Shown: positions 8,754 to 20,113, counted from the stretch's first letter. The stretch is DNA of 43,170 nt from Triparma columacea (GCA_030267965.1 BRYA01000664.1:6146-49315), one strand, 5' to 3'. The notes: generated by a model from the sequence alone, not told the origin. Program-made: numbers and translations.

Positions 8754-11700
8754 TCAATTATCATGTTTACCACCGTGCTCGACTTCATTTTTGACTGCTG
8801 AACTTGTTTCAGCCGCCTCATCTGCAGCACTAAGACTGTTTGGAATAATGACCTTGCTTGTCGAAGTGGATACATTTTCAGTTGGTTGCTCCTTCTCCAC
8901 GTGCTGCTTCTTTTCCACCTGCTGCTTCTTCCCCACGTGCTGCTCTTTCTTGGCATGATGCTGCTCTTTCTCCGGGTGTTGCTGCTTCAATGCTTGTCGA
9001 AGCCAATGCTTCAACCCCTCCATTTCTTCCTTTACTGCATTTGCGACGGCTCTTTTGACAGCTGCTTCATCAGTAACGCTAAGGGTGGGTTCATGGGCGA
9101 GCTTGCTACCGGTCTTGCTCAACGCTTGTGGCGTGTGGAGCGTCATTCTTGGGCGCACAATGGGATTATTTACTTCTTCCAAGGTTCCGGAGGTTCCGTG
9201 ATCTTTGACCTCTCTTTCTTCCCTGTCTCTCTTGACCGCGACGCCAACCATTTCAGAGAGCCTGGTCTTAAGTGACCTCTTCTGCGTGCTCTTCCTTTCC
9301 TTGCTAAGCCTTTCATTGGTCTCCCCTTTCTCTTCTTTCATGTCAGTATCCGTAGAAGTTTTAAGAGAAGCCTTAGGCTGATCCTTGTGCCCGAAGTCTG
9401 TCTTTTCGTTGAAGATGTAGTTCTTTGCGATGTCTCTTGTAAGGTGCTCGTTGAAATCAGGATTTCGCTCGCGAATATTATCAAAGTCAGACTTTGAGAG
9501 GGTGTCACACGTGGTGTAGACAGAGGAGCGCGCCCCCGCTGTCCTGTTGAAATCGGTGAGAAGAGCAACCTCTGAGGAGAGCACGGAGGGTTAGGTATGA
9601 GACACGAGGTATAAAGTATGGAGTATAAAGTGAAGCACGAAAAAGCACGACGCGGACTCACCTCCAAAGTAACTCCCCTCCTTTAACTCAACTAGGACCT
9701 CACCCGCCTCGTTCAGGATTTCCACCGCCCCGCTCTGAATCATGTAGAGTTTGTCAGCGATATCCCCGGCTCTAAAGATGGTATCCCCCGGAAGGAAGAT
9801 CTCAGGAGTCATTGAGAGGAGCACCATCCTAATGACACTGGCACTGCAGTCCTGAAAGATTGCTATATTGCCAATTACACTCGCGTGACAGGCAAGTTGC
9901 ACCTCCATCGCGAGGGGCTCGCTCAGATCCTCTAGGAATGCCGCCATGCCCTGGTATGCGAAATTGGAGTATTTGTACCAGAAGTAGCGATTCACCTTGT
10001 CCTTCACCCTGTGCGGCAAATTGATGTGTTCCATTATGTCTCGTGAGTCTTCCAGCTTTTTTCGAAAGAGAAAATTCCTGCGCTCTAAGCTATGAATTAG
10101 AGACATCGTTTGGCCGAAGAAGACGGCCGTAAAGGCAACGCCAACTAGCAAGGCACAGAACCCAAAGAGAGCCTCACCGCGGCTCCCAGGGTTGATGTTT
10201 TCGGCCCCGATGACCATAGATGTGGTGAGGAAGAGCGTTTTCATATAGAACCCGGAGGTGCCCCCGCTTTCGTCCTCGTAAATTCTGCGAAGCTGCAATT
10301 CATACGCCTCATTGTCTTTAAACCAGCAATGGTCGTAAATGTTAGATGCGTCAATTTCAGCGAGGGCATCATCGTAAGATTTGGATTTGAAAACTTCGAG
10401 GAAGCCGACGCAATGCCTGTTACAAACCACTATCCAGCTGCACGCTGCCATGTGAAGTAGCATGAACATCGCGAGGATAGTCTTCATGAGCTGAAAGATG
10501 ACAGCCGAAAACTTTGTCGAGTTGGGAGCAGTGTGGATAAAAGCGCTGTTCTGCATGCAGGAGTAGAGGCGGCAGGGGCACTGAATGAGGAAAACAACCC
10601 CAAGGAAGCTGCGGGGCTCGATAGTACTGTAGCATAGGTACATGAGAGCGAGAAAGGGGCAGCAGTTGAAAAACCCACCACTGATCATCACTGGAATCTT
10701 GAAACCGGACAATCTTGTCGTGTTTGTCAGGATTCTGTACTCTCTCAGGGTGTTAAGGAAGTTGAAGAGGAACGCAATGTCGGCGATGTACACGCTGCGG
10801 CTAAACCCTTTACTGACGTCTTTTTCAAAGGCCATCAGCCAAGGCACCAAGAAGGAAATGTACATAGTGATCCAGAGGAGAGCACGTTGGTAGACCTCTT
10901 TGCGGACCTGCGAGCGAGAAATAATCGAAGACGGCCGAAAAAGAAGATAAGCTACAAGGTGTGCTATATATAATCCCATTGCTGCGCTCATTGCTTTTAC
11001 CTTCGCCAGCGCCGGCGCAATCGCTTCTTACCTCTAACCTCGAGGCCACCTTCCAAACATCAGTATTGTCATCCGTGATTGAAGAGCTGACTGTAGTAGC
11101 GGCGAAGCGATGAGCGAAATGAATCAGAAAAAGGATTTGGACGATGGGTGAAAAGAATTGTACACGCACGCAAGGCACACTGTTTGGCGTCTCTCATCTG
11201 CCCAGCTCTTACCTTGATCGAAAAGATTGAACTTTGTCAACGCTTCTTCAAGTTGCTGCAGTGGGCCGAGAAGAGGTAGTGGGAGAGGGGGGATGAGAGG
11301 AGGTGTAAGCGAGGAAGAGAATCCTCCGTGCCCCCCCCACCCCCTCACCCCCTTAAACTGGGAGTTACTAGGGGTGCTCCAATTACAATTCTCACCTGAC
11401 TATTTCGGTGCTTCACTGCATGGGAAGGGCTCAAAACTTTCTCCGCCAGCCTGTTAGTCCCACTTCTAACCCGTACGCTAGAGCTGGCCGCCAAGCTTGA
11501 CAGCTTTTTGGCTAGATGTGGGGCAAGACGTGGGAGATCAGATAATGGTTGGTCGCTCTCCTCCCCCGCCTCATCGTCTTCATGACCGAACGACAGTGGT
11601 CCCGAAAACTTTTTCTTATGCTGTTTACAACTATTGTCGATTACCCCCTTCCCCATAATCTTACTACTGAGGAATTTTCCCAGTCGACTTCGAGATTCAT

Positions 11701-11833
11701 TGTTGGGGACATTTTGAAAGTCATCACGAAGATCGGCCACAGTTTCTGGGTTGGGAGGACTCTCACATTCTGGGGACGCCACGGGCGACCCAACAGAGGA
11801 CATTTCAACCCCCTGGGGGGATGCAGCTTCCAT
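8754..11833 (-). CDS. Cyclic-nucleotide-binding-domain cation channel (CNG/HCN/KCNH superfamily) with atypical pore
   Basis: Exons 11833-11396, 11255-11213, 11090-11032, 10907-9662 and 9571-8754 give 867 residues. The cytoplasmic N-terminus (1-180) is polar. Helices S1-S6 lie between about 185 and 455. The S4 region (about 282-300) lacks the regular Arg ladder, so strong voltage sensing is unlikely. The pore loop reads LTTSMVIGAENINP at 407-420 instead of TTVGYGD; the IG.E..P pattern is nearer to the nonselective animal CNG filter. A C-linker follows (DIMEHINLPHRVKDKVNRYF), then a cyclic-nucleotide-binding fold at about 529-625 (FLPGDTIFRAGD, GSYFGEVALL across intron 4). The last 240 residues are charged, with a Gln/His/Lys repeat (about 805-835: KEQH, KKQH). 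Likely a plasma-membrane or ciliary cation channel; ligand and selectivity are unknown. Confidence 0.9.
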
Positions 11834-12039
11834 ATTCAGAAGTGAGGGTTATCGAAGGTCAGGCAGGTTAGGATCTTCACAGAACAACACTCATCAAGGA
11901 AACTGCAGCAGTGCAAAAATATCAAGAGGCAAGCCGAACAAACATTAAAAAATACATTTGTCATGTAATAATCGGCTCGTCTATGCGCGGCAAAACATTG
12001 AGCGCCTGCTCTCGTCTTCTGCTTCAAACATCCTTGAAA

Positions 12040-12892
12040 ATGTTGAACCCTTTCTCAATCGCAACAGCGCTCATTTACCTTCCCTCAATCGCAGCCAAGC
12101 AGCTTAACATCCACGCCAAGATCCTCAGCCCTTCCAATACGACCATCTCCTCCACTAACAGACAAATCACCTCTTCATTGTCATCTCCTTCTGACCAAAA
12201 GATCAACTTCCAGACGACGCATGACGCTCACGCAACGCTGTACCTGACAACCTTCTTAGACGAATCGATAGGAGAGCTGGTTGGGGCGGCAAATACTGCT
12301 ATACAGGGGGCTTATGCAGAGTTCTGTCATGAGGGGGAGGGTATGAGTGTGGGGGAAACCAAGAACGCGCAAGGTAGGGGTGGTGTGGGTGTGGGTGGGG
12401 GCGACGAAGGAGACTGGACGACGATGGGGGCCGGGGACAGGATTCGCCCATGAAATTTCTAACCTTAATCCCCCCCCAGGATCTTACGGAATGCTGGAAG
12501 TTGTAAACACCCCGTGCCTTCAGGCTCTCAGCGATGCCGTCGTAAATGCCACGTCGCCCTTCCTCGATCCCTCCGCTAAGACCTACATACCCTCTTGGGT
12601 CTACTCTCTCCCCGACGACGAGAGGGACCAGAAGATAGCCTTGATCCATCAGTACGGGAGCCCAAACGTGTTCGAAGGCTTCGAACCTCACGTGACACTC
12701 GTGGGAGACAGTGTGAGCAGCGAGGAAATGAATGCGGTGTTTGACGCGACACCGTTTGATCCCCTGACATCGACCATCGGGGAGGTGGGGTTCGGAAGTG
12801 TGGGGGAGTTCGGGACCGTCTTGAAAGGCCAAGATGTAGCGAGCCCAGTCATCCTTGTTGGAGAGAAGGCGGGGCAGACTGAAGTGAATTAA
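12040..12892 (+). CDS. Secreted 2H phosphoesterase-like protein
   Basis: Exons 12040-12373 and 12480-12892 give 248 residues. The two H-x-T motifs that define the 2H phosphoesterase fold (LigT, cyclic phosphodiesterase, AKAP7 types) are visible: HATLYLTTF from residue 64 and PHVTLVGD around 181-188. Known members open 2',3'-cyclic phosphates or 2'-5' links. The N-terminus looks like a signal peptide (MLNPFSIATALIYLPSIAA), suggesting secretion or entry to an endomembrane compartment. An in-frame ATG at 11983 would add 19 residues, but 12040 has A at -3 and gives a normal signal peptide. The donor is uncertain: GTATGAG at 12341 and GTAGGG at 12374 both keep phase and differ by 11 residues. It lies head-to-head with the channel gene. 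Substrate unknown. Confidence 0.75.
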
Positions 12893-12935
12893 AGAACACT
12901 TTTCCGAAAACAACAGCACGTTATTTTTTCAAGTT

Positions 12936-13758
12936 CTACTCAGCAGCGGGCTCCTCCTCAGCAGCAGGCTCCTCCTCAGTGGCGGCAGAAGCCTCAGCCT
13001 CCGCCGTAGCAGCAGCCTCAGCCTCCGCCGCAGCAGCCTCCGCAGCAGCCTCAGCCTCTGCCGCAGCAGCCTCGGCAGCCTCCTCCTCGGCAGCTTTCAA
13101 TTCCTCGATCTTGGCCTTGACGAACGCGTCCTGCTTTGCTTTCCTAGCCTTCTCGGCAGTGGCACCGGCAGCGAAGTCCTTGGGCTCGAACGAGACCCCA
13201 AGCTCCTTGGCCTTATTGTTAAGACGCTTGCGGGTCTTGGCGAGGAAGTTGCGCCCGGCAGCATCAGCGATGAGGTCCTCAACCTCCTTGGCAACTCCTC
13301 CAAAGCCAGCAGCGTCAGCTGCGGAAATTTTCTTGTTGATCATGCTCAGCTGCGGTGCATTGAAGATAGGAGGTTGTGTTGGACTTAATTATTCTAAGGT
13401 AAAGGTCGATTCAGCAACTTGGAACGATTATTCTATGGTAAAGGTCGATTCAGCAACTTGGAACGACCAGGTCGGCCACAGTCGTCGATGGAAAAGGAAG
13501 ATTTTTTCCCATTTGAAACGAGACACTCCTCCTGAGAGCTAGACCCTTAGATCAAACGCCTCTTTAATTACTCACCTGTCCCTTCTTAAAGCCAGCCTTG
13601 AAAGCAGGAGCAGCAGGTGTGGCAGCGACATCATCCCCGGCAGTGGCCTCTTCAGTTTCGGAGAACATTCTTGTGGAGGCACGGGAAGGTGCAACAAAGG
13701 TGAACCCGTTGACACTACTGACAATAGCAAGAGCGGCGAGACAGATCGTGAACTTCAT
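12936..13758 (-). CDS. Ala/Glu-rich protein with plastid-type bipartite presequence
   Basis: Exons 13758-13576 and 13349-12936 give 198 residues. The first 19 residues are a signal peptide (MKFTICLAALAIVSSVNG), followed by FTFVAPSRASTRMF. A Phe right after the predicted cleavage site with a Ser/Arg-rich stretch is the usual ochrophyte plastid presequence. The middle (62-125) is a charged globular part with EVEDLIADAAGRNFLAKTR and LNNKAKELGVSFEPKDF. The tail (about 130-198) is an Ala/Glu low-complexity stretch of EAAAAEAEA-like units. I do not recognise the family. The plastid stroma is the likely site. The intron (13350-13575) is long for this window and holds a 39-bp tandem repeat. The start codon lies 57 bases from that of the divergent oxygenase gene. 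Confidence 0.75.
13388..13465. repeat. 39-bp tandem duplication in plastid-protein intron
   Basis: Copies 13388-13426 and 13427-13465 differ at one position (CTAAGG against CTATGG). The unit contains GGTAAAGGTCGATTCAGC. It lies inside the 226-nt intron, well away from both splice sites. Confidence 0.92.
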
Positions 13759-13815
13759 GACGGCAAAATGGGTTGGAAAATCTGTTTTTTGAGGCCAAAT
13801 TTCTATCAGGGAAGC

Positions 13816-15082
13816 ATGTTGACCATCTTGGAGCTGCTTTTTAGCGCAGCGATTATCTTATTCGTGCTTCCAAATTTCGTTGTTATATCTGATTCATACA
13901 GCAACTCCGAAACCCAACAATCCAAAGACCCAAACCACAAGATCGAGCACATCCACATTTCCTCCCTCACCACCACCCCTTCAGATGCAATGATGAGGCA
14001 TAACTTACAATTATTCAACAGATCTCTATCAAACACAGGCTTCGCTATCATCCATCTTGACCACGACCCCTCCCTTTTCTCCCCATCCTCCCTGGGCCAA
14101 CTCAAAGCAGCCGCAACTTCATTCTTTGAAGCATCGGAGTCCCATAAAATGAGCTATAACTTTGGACCGTATGGAAACCCGAAAGGGGGATATACACCGG
14201 TGGGTGTGGAAGACGTGGGATCGACGTCGGGGTCAAAAACTGAGACTGGTAAGGATTGGGTCGAAAATTATGTGTTCAGGAGTCATCCAGAGGATGATTC
14301 AACGAACCATCCGAAGGAGCTGATGGAGGCGGGGAGAGCGTACTTCGATCAGATGGAGGCGGTTCTTAAGGTTCTTCACAAGATGGCTGCAATGTCCTTT
14401 GACTTGGAGGAGGTGGGTGTGGTGGGGGGGTGGGGAGGACGGATAGATGGATGACTAAGCGAGGCGACTCAAAATCCTAACCTTCCTCCCTCCCCCCCCC
14501 CCCCCTCCCCCCCCTAGGATTACTTCAATAAGCATTTTTGGCCTGGCCCAAACGGCAACTCCCTTCGTCTTGCCTACTATCCCGCCCAGGACGTTTCTCT
14601 CTCAACCCTCTCCTCCTCCAGCATCAGATATGGCGCTCACACTGACTACCAGACCTTTACGATTCTTTCTCCCGACGCTACCGACGATTTAGATGGCTAC
14701 GGTGGACTAGAAGTTATGGTTGGAGAAGGTGAGAACGTCACACGTGTGTATAACTTGATGCTATCTGCCTTAAACTAACCTCTTTCGGCTCTTGCCGCTC
14801 ATCGTCACCTCAGAATGGGTTAAGGTGAAGAGTGAGGGTGGACTTGTCGTCAACGCTGGCGACCTCTGGGTGGACTGGACTGGGGGGAGATGGAAGAGCG
14901 GACTTCATAGGGTCGTCAACCCGTCGTCCGACGAAGCAAAGGGCACAGTGAGACTGTCGGTACCATTTTTCACTGGCCCTAAGCCGGACACTCTGATATT
15001 TGACGTTTTCGGTGGAGAGGAGCAAGAAGGAGTGATGGCTGGGGAGCATCTTCGAAGAAAATTAGAACGCAGCAATTCTTAG
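13816..15082 (+). CDS. 2-oxoglutarate/Fe(II)-dependent oxygenase (isopenicillin-N-synthase-like)
   Basis: Exons 13816-14412, 14518-14728 and 14814-15082 give 358 residues. Seen: an N-terminal hydrophobic segment (LTILELLFSAAIILFVLPN), probably a signal anchor. Then the DIOX_N-like region: LSNTGFAIIHLDHD, FFEASESHKM and GGYTPVG. The catalytic double-stranded beta-helix follows. Iron ligands fit H240 and D242 (GAHTDYQTFTIL) and H301 (GLHRVVNPS). The oxoglutarate-binding Arg fits R316 (GTVRLSVPFF). GLEVMVGEGEW and GGLVVNAGDLW are also typical. Such enzymes hydroxylate or desaturate small molecules; the substrate cannot be told from sequence. An in-frame ATG at 13768 would leave only 9 bases to the divergent gene's start, so 13816 is preferred. 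The intron 1 acceptor has a long C-run. Confidence 0.9.
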
Positions 15083-15114
15083 ATAGATACAACAGATACA
15101 TAATTTTTATTTGC

Positions 15115-16041
15115 CTAAAAAAGCTGGGGCACATTCCTAGGTCTCGTCACAGGTTTTGTGAAAGTGTGCTCTGGGTGTCTCCCCTTGAAGCTCGCCATGC
15201 TCGCGACACTTGCGTTGCTCCTCGCCGTGCTCCACCCGCTCCTCGCGGTCCCCCAGCCGCTCCTGGCCGTCCAACCCCCCCCTCCCAGGCTCGACCTCGA
15301 CGTCGACATGGACCGGGAGGAGGAATTCTGGGCCCACTCCCCGTGCCTCATGAGGGCGTCCTGCTGAGTCAAGACGCCGGCGAGGGAATTTAAGAGATGC
15401 TTCTTGTGACCGAGGAGACCGCGCCGCTCGGAGTCGAGCTGGCGCACGCGGGCTTGGTTCTTCTTGTCACGGAAGTAAGAGATTTTTGGAGGGCAGGGGG
15501 CATTGGGGTCTGCGACGGGGGTGTTGGGGTTTGACGTTGAGGTGTGTGGAAGTGTCGTTAGTGGAAAGCAGGGGCTGTTGATACTGGGTTTTCAACCTCC
15601 TCACTTACTTCTCGGGGGCTTCACCGGAGCCTCAAATTTGTCGTAAGCTTGTTTCAAGAACTTGTACTGGCTGTCGGTCAGCCCCCCTCTCGACTCCAAG
15701 CCGGAAACCTCGACGTCGCCGATCGGCTGCGGCTTCATATTGCTATTCCTTATTGTGCCGTTATAACTCCCTTTCTCTGCAAGGGATGCCATTCGCTTCG
15801 TCTCATCCTTGAGTCTCATTATCCTCGCCGTCTCGACCTTTCTCTCGTTTTTGTACCTCCTTTCCAGGTCTGCGCGATCTTTCGGGTTTCTTGTCTTTGC
15901 AATTCTCTCTATTCTACTGTCCTCGGCTTTGGCCATGTTCTGGACAACAGACAGGAGGAACTCTTTCTGACGCTTAAGAGACTCTGCTGCCGCCGGATGA
16001 ATAGGGACCGGCGGGGCATCGCTCTTTGTTTTCGCAGGCAT
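15115..16041 (-). CDS. Basic, partly coiled-coil protein of unknown function
   Basis: Exons 16041-15609 and 15509-15115 (A|GTAAGT donor, phase 1) give 275 residues. No family is recognised. The first half is rich in Arg/Lys/Glu with helical stretches (ESLKRQKEFLLSVVQNMAKA, then RYKNERKVETARIMRLKDET). Across the intron it continues PCPPKISYFRDKKNQARVRQ and LLGHKKHLLNSLAGVL. The tail has a Ser/Arg/Gly/Trp repeat (WTARSGWGTARSGWSTARS) and ends in RPRNVPQLF. No signal peptide or membrane helix is seen. The tail could be a microtubule-associated or otherwise disordered basic segment, which is a guess. The start codon is 202 bases from that of the divergent SMP gene. Confidence 0.7.
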
Positions 16042-16243
16042 GCGGTTGTGGAGATTCAAAGGAGGGATTTGTCATTACATGACAACTTAACGATTCACAA
16101 GACCAGAAATTCATTTTCCCATTTTGCCGTAAACGCCCTAAAAAACGCTAGACGAGCCTTGGTGTGGTCAACCTCAAACCCTACCCGGAGCTTCCTCCCC
16201 CTCGTGCCCTGCACAGCCTCCCTCCCTCCATCCCGACACACTG

Positions 16244-19200
16244 ATGGCGATATCCTTGATAATCCCCACGATTCTTAATGCAGCGTCATGGACGTCAGGT
16301 GAGGTTGCCACCCGAAACTCTCAATCCTCCCCCCCCCTACCTCCCTAACTCCCCCTCGCCGCCCCCTCCACCCCTTTGCAATCTTGTTCTCGCAGGCTTC
16401 ACCTCAGGGTTCTTCTTTGCCGCCTTCCTCCTGTTCATCAGCATGATTAAGTGGCCGACCGAGGACGAGCGTGCGGCAATGGTTAAGGAGATCGACAGAG
16501 CAAGAAAGCTGGGGGAGACGAAGGCCTCATCACACATTGCTGTTGAGGGTGACTCAAAGAAGGAGAAGGAGGGCGGAGGTTCGGAGTTTGTAGCAACGCT
16601 GTCTACAACAGACAGCGAGGTTATTCACAAGAATGTCTTTGAGAAAGACGATAGTAAGAAGGAGGAAGCCGCTGGTAACGAGGACGGTAAAGAGGTCGAA
16701 AACGACAGGGAGGAGGATACGGATGTCGATACAAATGAAACCCCGGAGGAGAGGAAGGAGAGGCTTCGTAAGGAGGAGGCTGAGAAGGTTCACAAGGTGC
16801 GTTCCCCACTTGTAATTTCGACAAAAAAAGCTGAAACGAAGCGCGCTTATCACGACTTTGCAACCTCCCGAACATTTCTCACCGTGCCCCCCCTCCCACA
16901 CTCTTGGTAGACCCTCGTTCAGCTCTCCTCAGAATCAAAGCACTGGTCAAAGCACGTCGGTCCTTCCGCCGTAAAGTTCTTCACAGATTTCACCAAGGTA
17001 TACAAGTCACACTCCACCGCTTTAAGTACCCTCGCGTCCACCGCCGAGTCACTAGCTGGTTCTATCGACGGGACTTCCTCCAACTCTGAGGAGGCTGGTT
17101 GGTGGACGTCTATATCCACGGCATTAAGTCTTTCTGCATTGGAGCACTCCGCCGTCCATAAGGAGGTTTTAGGTAGTGTGCTTAAGAAGGCACAGCATTT
17201 GACGATGGAGCAGGTACATTTGCAACAGCAGGTTGAGAAGGAGACGGTGGAGGTACTGAAGAAGAGGAGCGAGGCTAATTATCTACTTGATCAAGCGAAG
17301 AGGGAAATGACTAGAGCTCAGGCTAACGTGGAGAGGTAAGAGAGTGGGGGGGGGATGACTTGAAGTGTATTTGAAATTTTAGACCACCGTGCTAAAACCT
17401 GCCTTACACTGCCTTCCGAAAAATTCCCCAACTTCCATCCATCTCGCTTCACCCCCCCCCCAGGCTTCTGAGTACAGTAGCCGATAGTAGTGCCCCAAGT
17501 ACCCCAAAACCTCATACACTTCACTCGTTAGTAACAGCAATATCCACACGCGAAGTCGACGAGACACGCGCATCAGATCAGTCAAAGAAGTTATTCAAAA
17601 AACTCCAACAAACTGAGCGAGAAGTCTTATCTGCCTCCCATCATTTAGAGGTCCAGGTTGCTGCCGCGTCTATGAAAATCCCAACGTTCGTCCAGGATTT
17701 ACGACTCCTTAAATCAACTCGAACAACCTCACTTAAAAGTCTAATCAGTGAGTTCTCTTCATTATACGCTGGTGCGTACTCACTGTTATCATCATCATCA
17801 CACCGTCTTCAACTTGAGGTTAGTTCCTACGGTTCGTTAGGATTAGAAAGCATGGTCTCAGAGGGTGAGAGAATATTGAGCTCTTCCTCTGGGGGTGTTG
17901 TTAACATGAGGTCTGAATCCGTGTGTGCGTTAGCTGCGTTAAAGCCTTCAACGTTACCGAGTAAGACTGGGGAGAAGGTTAGGGAGGCGGTGAATAATAA
18001 GACTATTGGTATGGAGTCTTCCGTTTGGTTAAACGCTTTCTCGGCGAGGGTTTATAGGGACGCTGGTAAGAGCTTTAAGTTTAGGAGCACTTTCGAAGGT
18101 ATTATGACAAGCATAATGAACAAGGGTAAGAAGCCACGGTGGGTCGGATCCTTCAAAGTCTCCAAGCTCAGGCTTGGGGAGGTGCCACCAGTGGTTAAGG
18201 GTACGAGGTGGGTACCACCACATGGTATGAGCGGGAGCGACATGGAGCACGACGCTGCGGTTGACTGTGATGTTGTTTATAGGGGGAGCGGGGGGGGGAA
18301 GGGGGAGGGGTGGGACGCGGTTAGCTTTGAGATTGAAACGCAGATATGGATCAGTACTAAGGTTTTTGTGCCGGTTAGGATCGCGTTTAGACTGGTGGAG
18401 ATGGAAGGGAAAATGAGGATTGGGGTGAGGAAGGAGAAATCCTTCGTCAGCTTCCTTAGCAACCCTCACATCAAGTTCCACGTGAAGAGCGAGATCGGGA
18501 ACTCGCTTTACTTGAGGGACGCGCCTTTCGTGGAGAGGAACATCGTTAAGATGGTGAAGAAGAACATTGAGAAGAAGATGGTATGGCCGAAGGTTATGAA
18601 GATCAAGCTCCCTTGGCCCAAGTCGTGGCAGCCTTTGTACAGGGGGGTAGAGGGGGACGAGAGGAGCTGGGGGAAGACGAAGGAGGAGTATGAGGAGGTG
18701 TTAAAGAAAGAGAGGGAGAAAAGGGAGAAGGAGGAGAGGGAGGAGAGGGAGGAGAGGGACTCGAGGGACTCTAGGGATTCCAGGGTTCGGTCTTCTCCTT
18801 CTCCGTCAGATCTTCCTCAATCCCAGTCTAATTCTCGTTCTAATTCATCGTCCCACCGTACCTCTCCCTCCCCACCTACCGGTTGCTTCGTCGAGACCGG
18901 AGAGAAAAGCGGGGAACGTAGACAACCCTCATCCCTACCCCCGCTCGTACCTAATCCTTCCCCCCCCCCACCTCCACCCTTGGTTTGCGGTCAGCAAAGT
19001 AGCTCTACCTCACCGGGGGGTGTATCACCGAGGTCTATGTGGAACAAAGCGGTGCAAGGAACGAGCAGAGGTTTAGCCGAGCTTAATAGTAAAGTCGCAA
19101 GCACTGCTAGGATGACGGCTAGAGGTATAAACAGTAACATAATCGGTAGACAACGTAGTCAGTCCTCACAACAACAGCAAGGGCAGGGGGGGGGGGAAGA

Positions 19201-19528
19201 GGGGAGGAGGAAGGGGACGGGGGATAGCGATTTGATGGAGAAATGGCTGAGCATGAAAGACGGGGGGAGTAGTAGCGATGATGACGAGGAGGAGGAGGAG
19301 GAGGGGGATAGTAGCAGTGAGGAGGAAGAGGAAGAGGAGGAAGAGGAGGAGGAAGAGGAAGAGGAGGAGGAGGAGGAGGATAGTGACGTTGATGAATGTG
19401 GTGAGAGTAAGGGTATTCATGGGGGTAAGGGAATCAGTATCGTTGAGTACAGGGGAAATGTGGGCGAGGATGTTGGTGAGGATGTGGGTGAGGATTTTGG
19501 GGAGGTTAGTAGAAGCGAGGAAAGCTAG
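16244..19528 (+). CDS. Membrane-anchored F-BAR-like/SMP-domain lipid-transfer protein
   Basis: Exons 16244-16298, 16396-16796, 16911-17335 and 17464-19528 give 981 residues. Order seen: a transmembrane anchor (about 19-38, GFTSGFFFAAFLLFISMIKW); an acidic linker; and a helical region of about 155-410 that fits an F-BAR domain (KFFTDFTKVYKSHSTALSTL, LEHSAVHKEVLGSVL, then TEREVLSASHHLEVQV and PTFVQDLRLLKSTRTTSLKS). Next is an SMP domain at about 478-680 (SSVWLNAFSARVYRD, VGSFKVSKLRLGEVPPVV, AVDCDVVYRG, VPVRIAFRLVEMEGKMRIGV). The tail is disordered, with Pro/Ser runs and a Glu tract (about 890-937). SMP domains carry glycerolipids between membranes at ER contact sites, and F-BAR domains bind curved membranes. 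Inference: an ER-anchored tether whose F-BAR part recognises a curved partner membrane. The domain calls are by eye; SMP is the firmer of the two. Confidence 0.87.
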
Positions 19529-19697
19529 CGGCGGGGGAGTGGGGGAAAGCTCAGAGGTGGGAGAGGGGAGGGTGGGGAGGAAATAAGGGCGCTCTTGAAC
19601 TGCGCTCTTGAACAGCGCTGGCGCTTTAAATGCTCTTTAAATGCTTGATGTGATATTGCGTCATCTTCGCATTCTTTTGTTTGTTTTCCTTTGTTTG

Positions 19698-19790
19698 CTT
19701 TTTTCGATTGCTTTCCTTCGCTTGCTTTCCTTCGTTTGCTTTCTTTCGTTGGCTTCTTTCGTTTGGCATTCTTTATTTGCTGTATTTGGC
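19698..19790. repeat. Degenerate 14-bp minisatellite, pyrimidine-rich
   Basis: At least five imperfect units of about 14 bases, such as TGCTTTCCTTCGCT, TGCTTTCCTTCGTT and TGCTTTCTTTCGTT, run across this stretch. They lie in the gap after the SMP gene. Just upstream (about 19588-19642) are two smaller duplications, of GCTCTTGAAC and CTTTAAATG. No gene is supported between 19529 and 19847. Confidence 0.6.
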
Positions 19791-19847
19791 CACATTGTTC
19801 CTTCAGCAATCCGTCCAAAGCCACGCGGTTCAATTCGCTCTTTGTAG

Positions 19848-20018
19848 GAGGATCGCCGGAACAAGGTGAATGAGGAGATTTACAAGAGGGCAGGAATGGA
19901 GCGGAAGAAGGGGAAGATCGGCGGGGATGATGGGTACAGGAGGATGGAGTTCTGGCGGGATTGGGAGAAGCACGAGTGGGGGGTGGAGAAGAAAGGGAAA
20001 AAGCGGGTAATTTCGTAA
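19848..20018 (+). other. Exon-like fragment, possible relic of a gene
   Basis: After a pyrimidine-rich stretch ending in TTTGTAG there is an open frame of 56 codons to a TAA. It reads like real protein: EDRRNKVNEEIYKRAG, then DDGYRRMEFWRDWEKHEW and KKGKKRVIS. No start codon or convincing upstream exon is found between it and the SMP gene's stop. It may be the last exon of a decayed gene or chance; the family is unknown. Confidence 0.3.
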
Positions 20019-20113
20019 AAACCGGATATCTTGCTAGTAATAGAATAGTGAACCCTAGGCCCCTTATCATTGCCCTCATTATTGCCCTCATTTTGTGACA
20101 TCTATCTGATCGA

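Noticed and set aside
10825..10991. Alternative upstream start (MSAAMGL) for the channel's main exon
   Set aside because: Splicing at 10908 joins in phase to the small upstream exons and gives a longer, better-supported N-terminus.
19166..19586. Poly-Leu and poly-Arg frames over the SMP gene tail
   Set aside because: Other frames of the GAG-repeat Glu tract.
19525..20091. Long minus-strand frame over the post-SMP gap
   Set aside because: Low-complexity Ser/Pro/Lys content arising from the minisatellite and G-rich DNA; no start or domain support.
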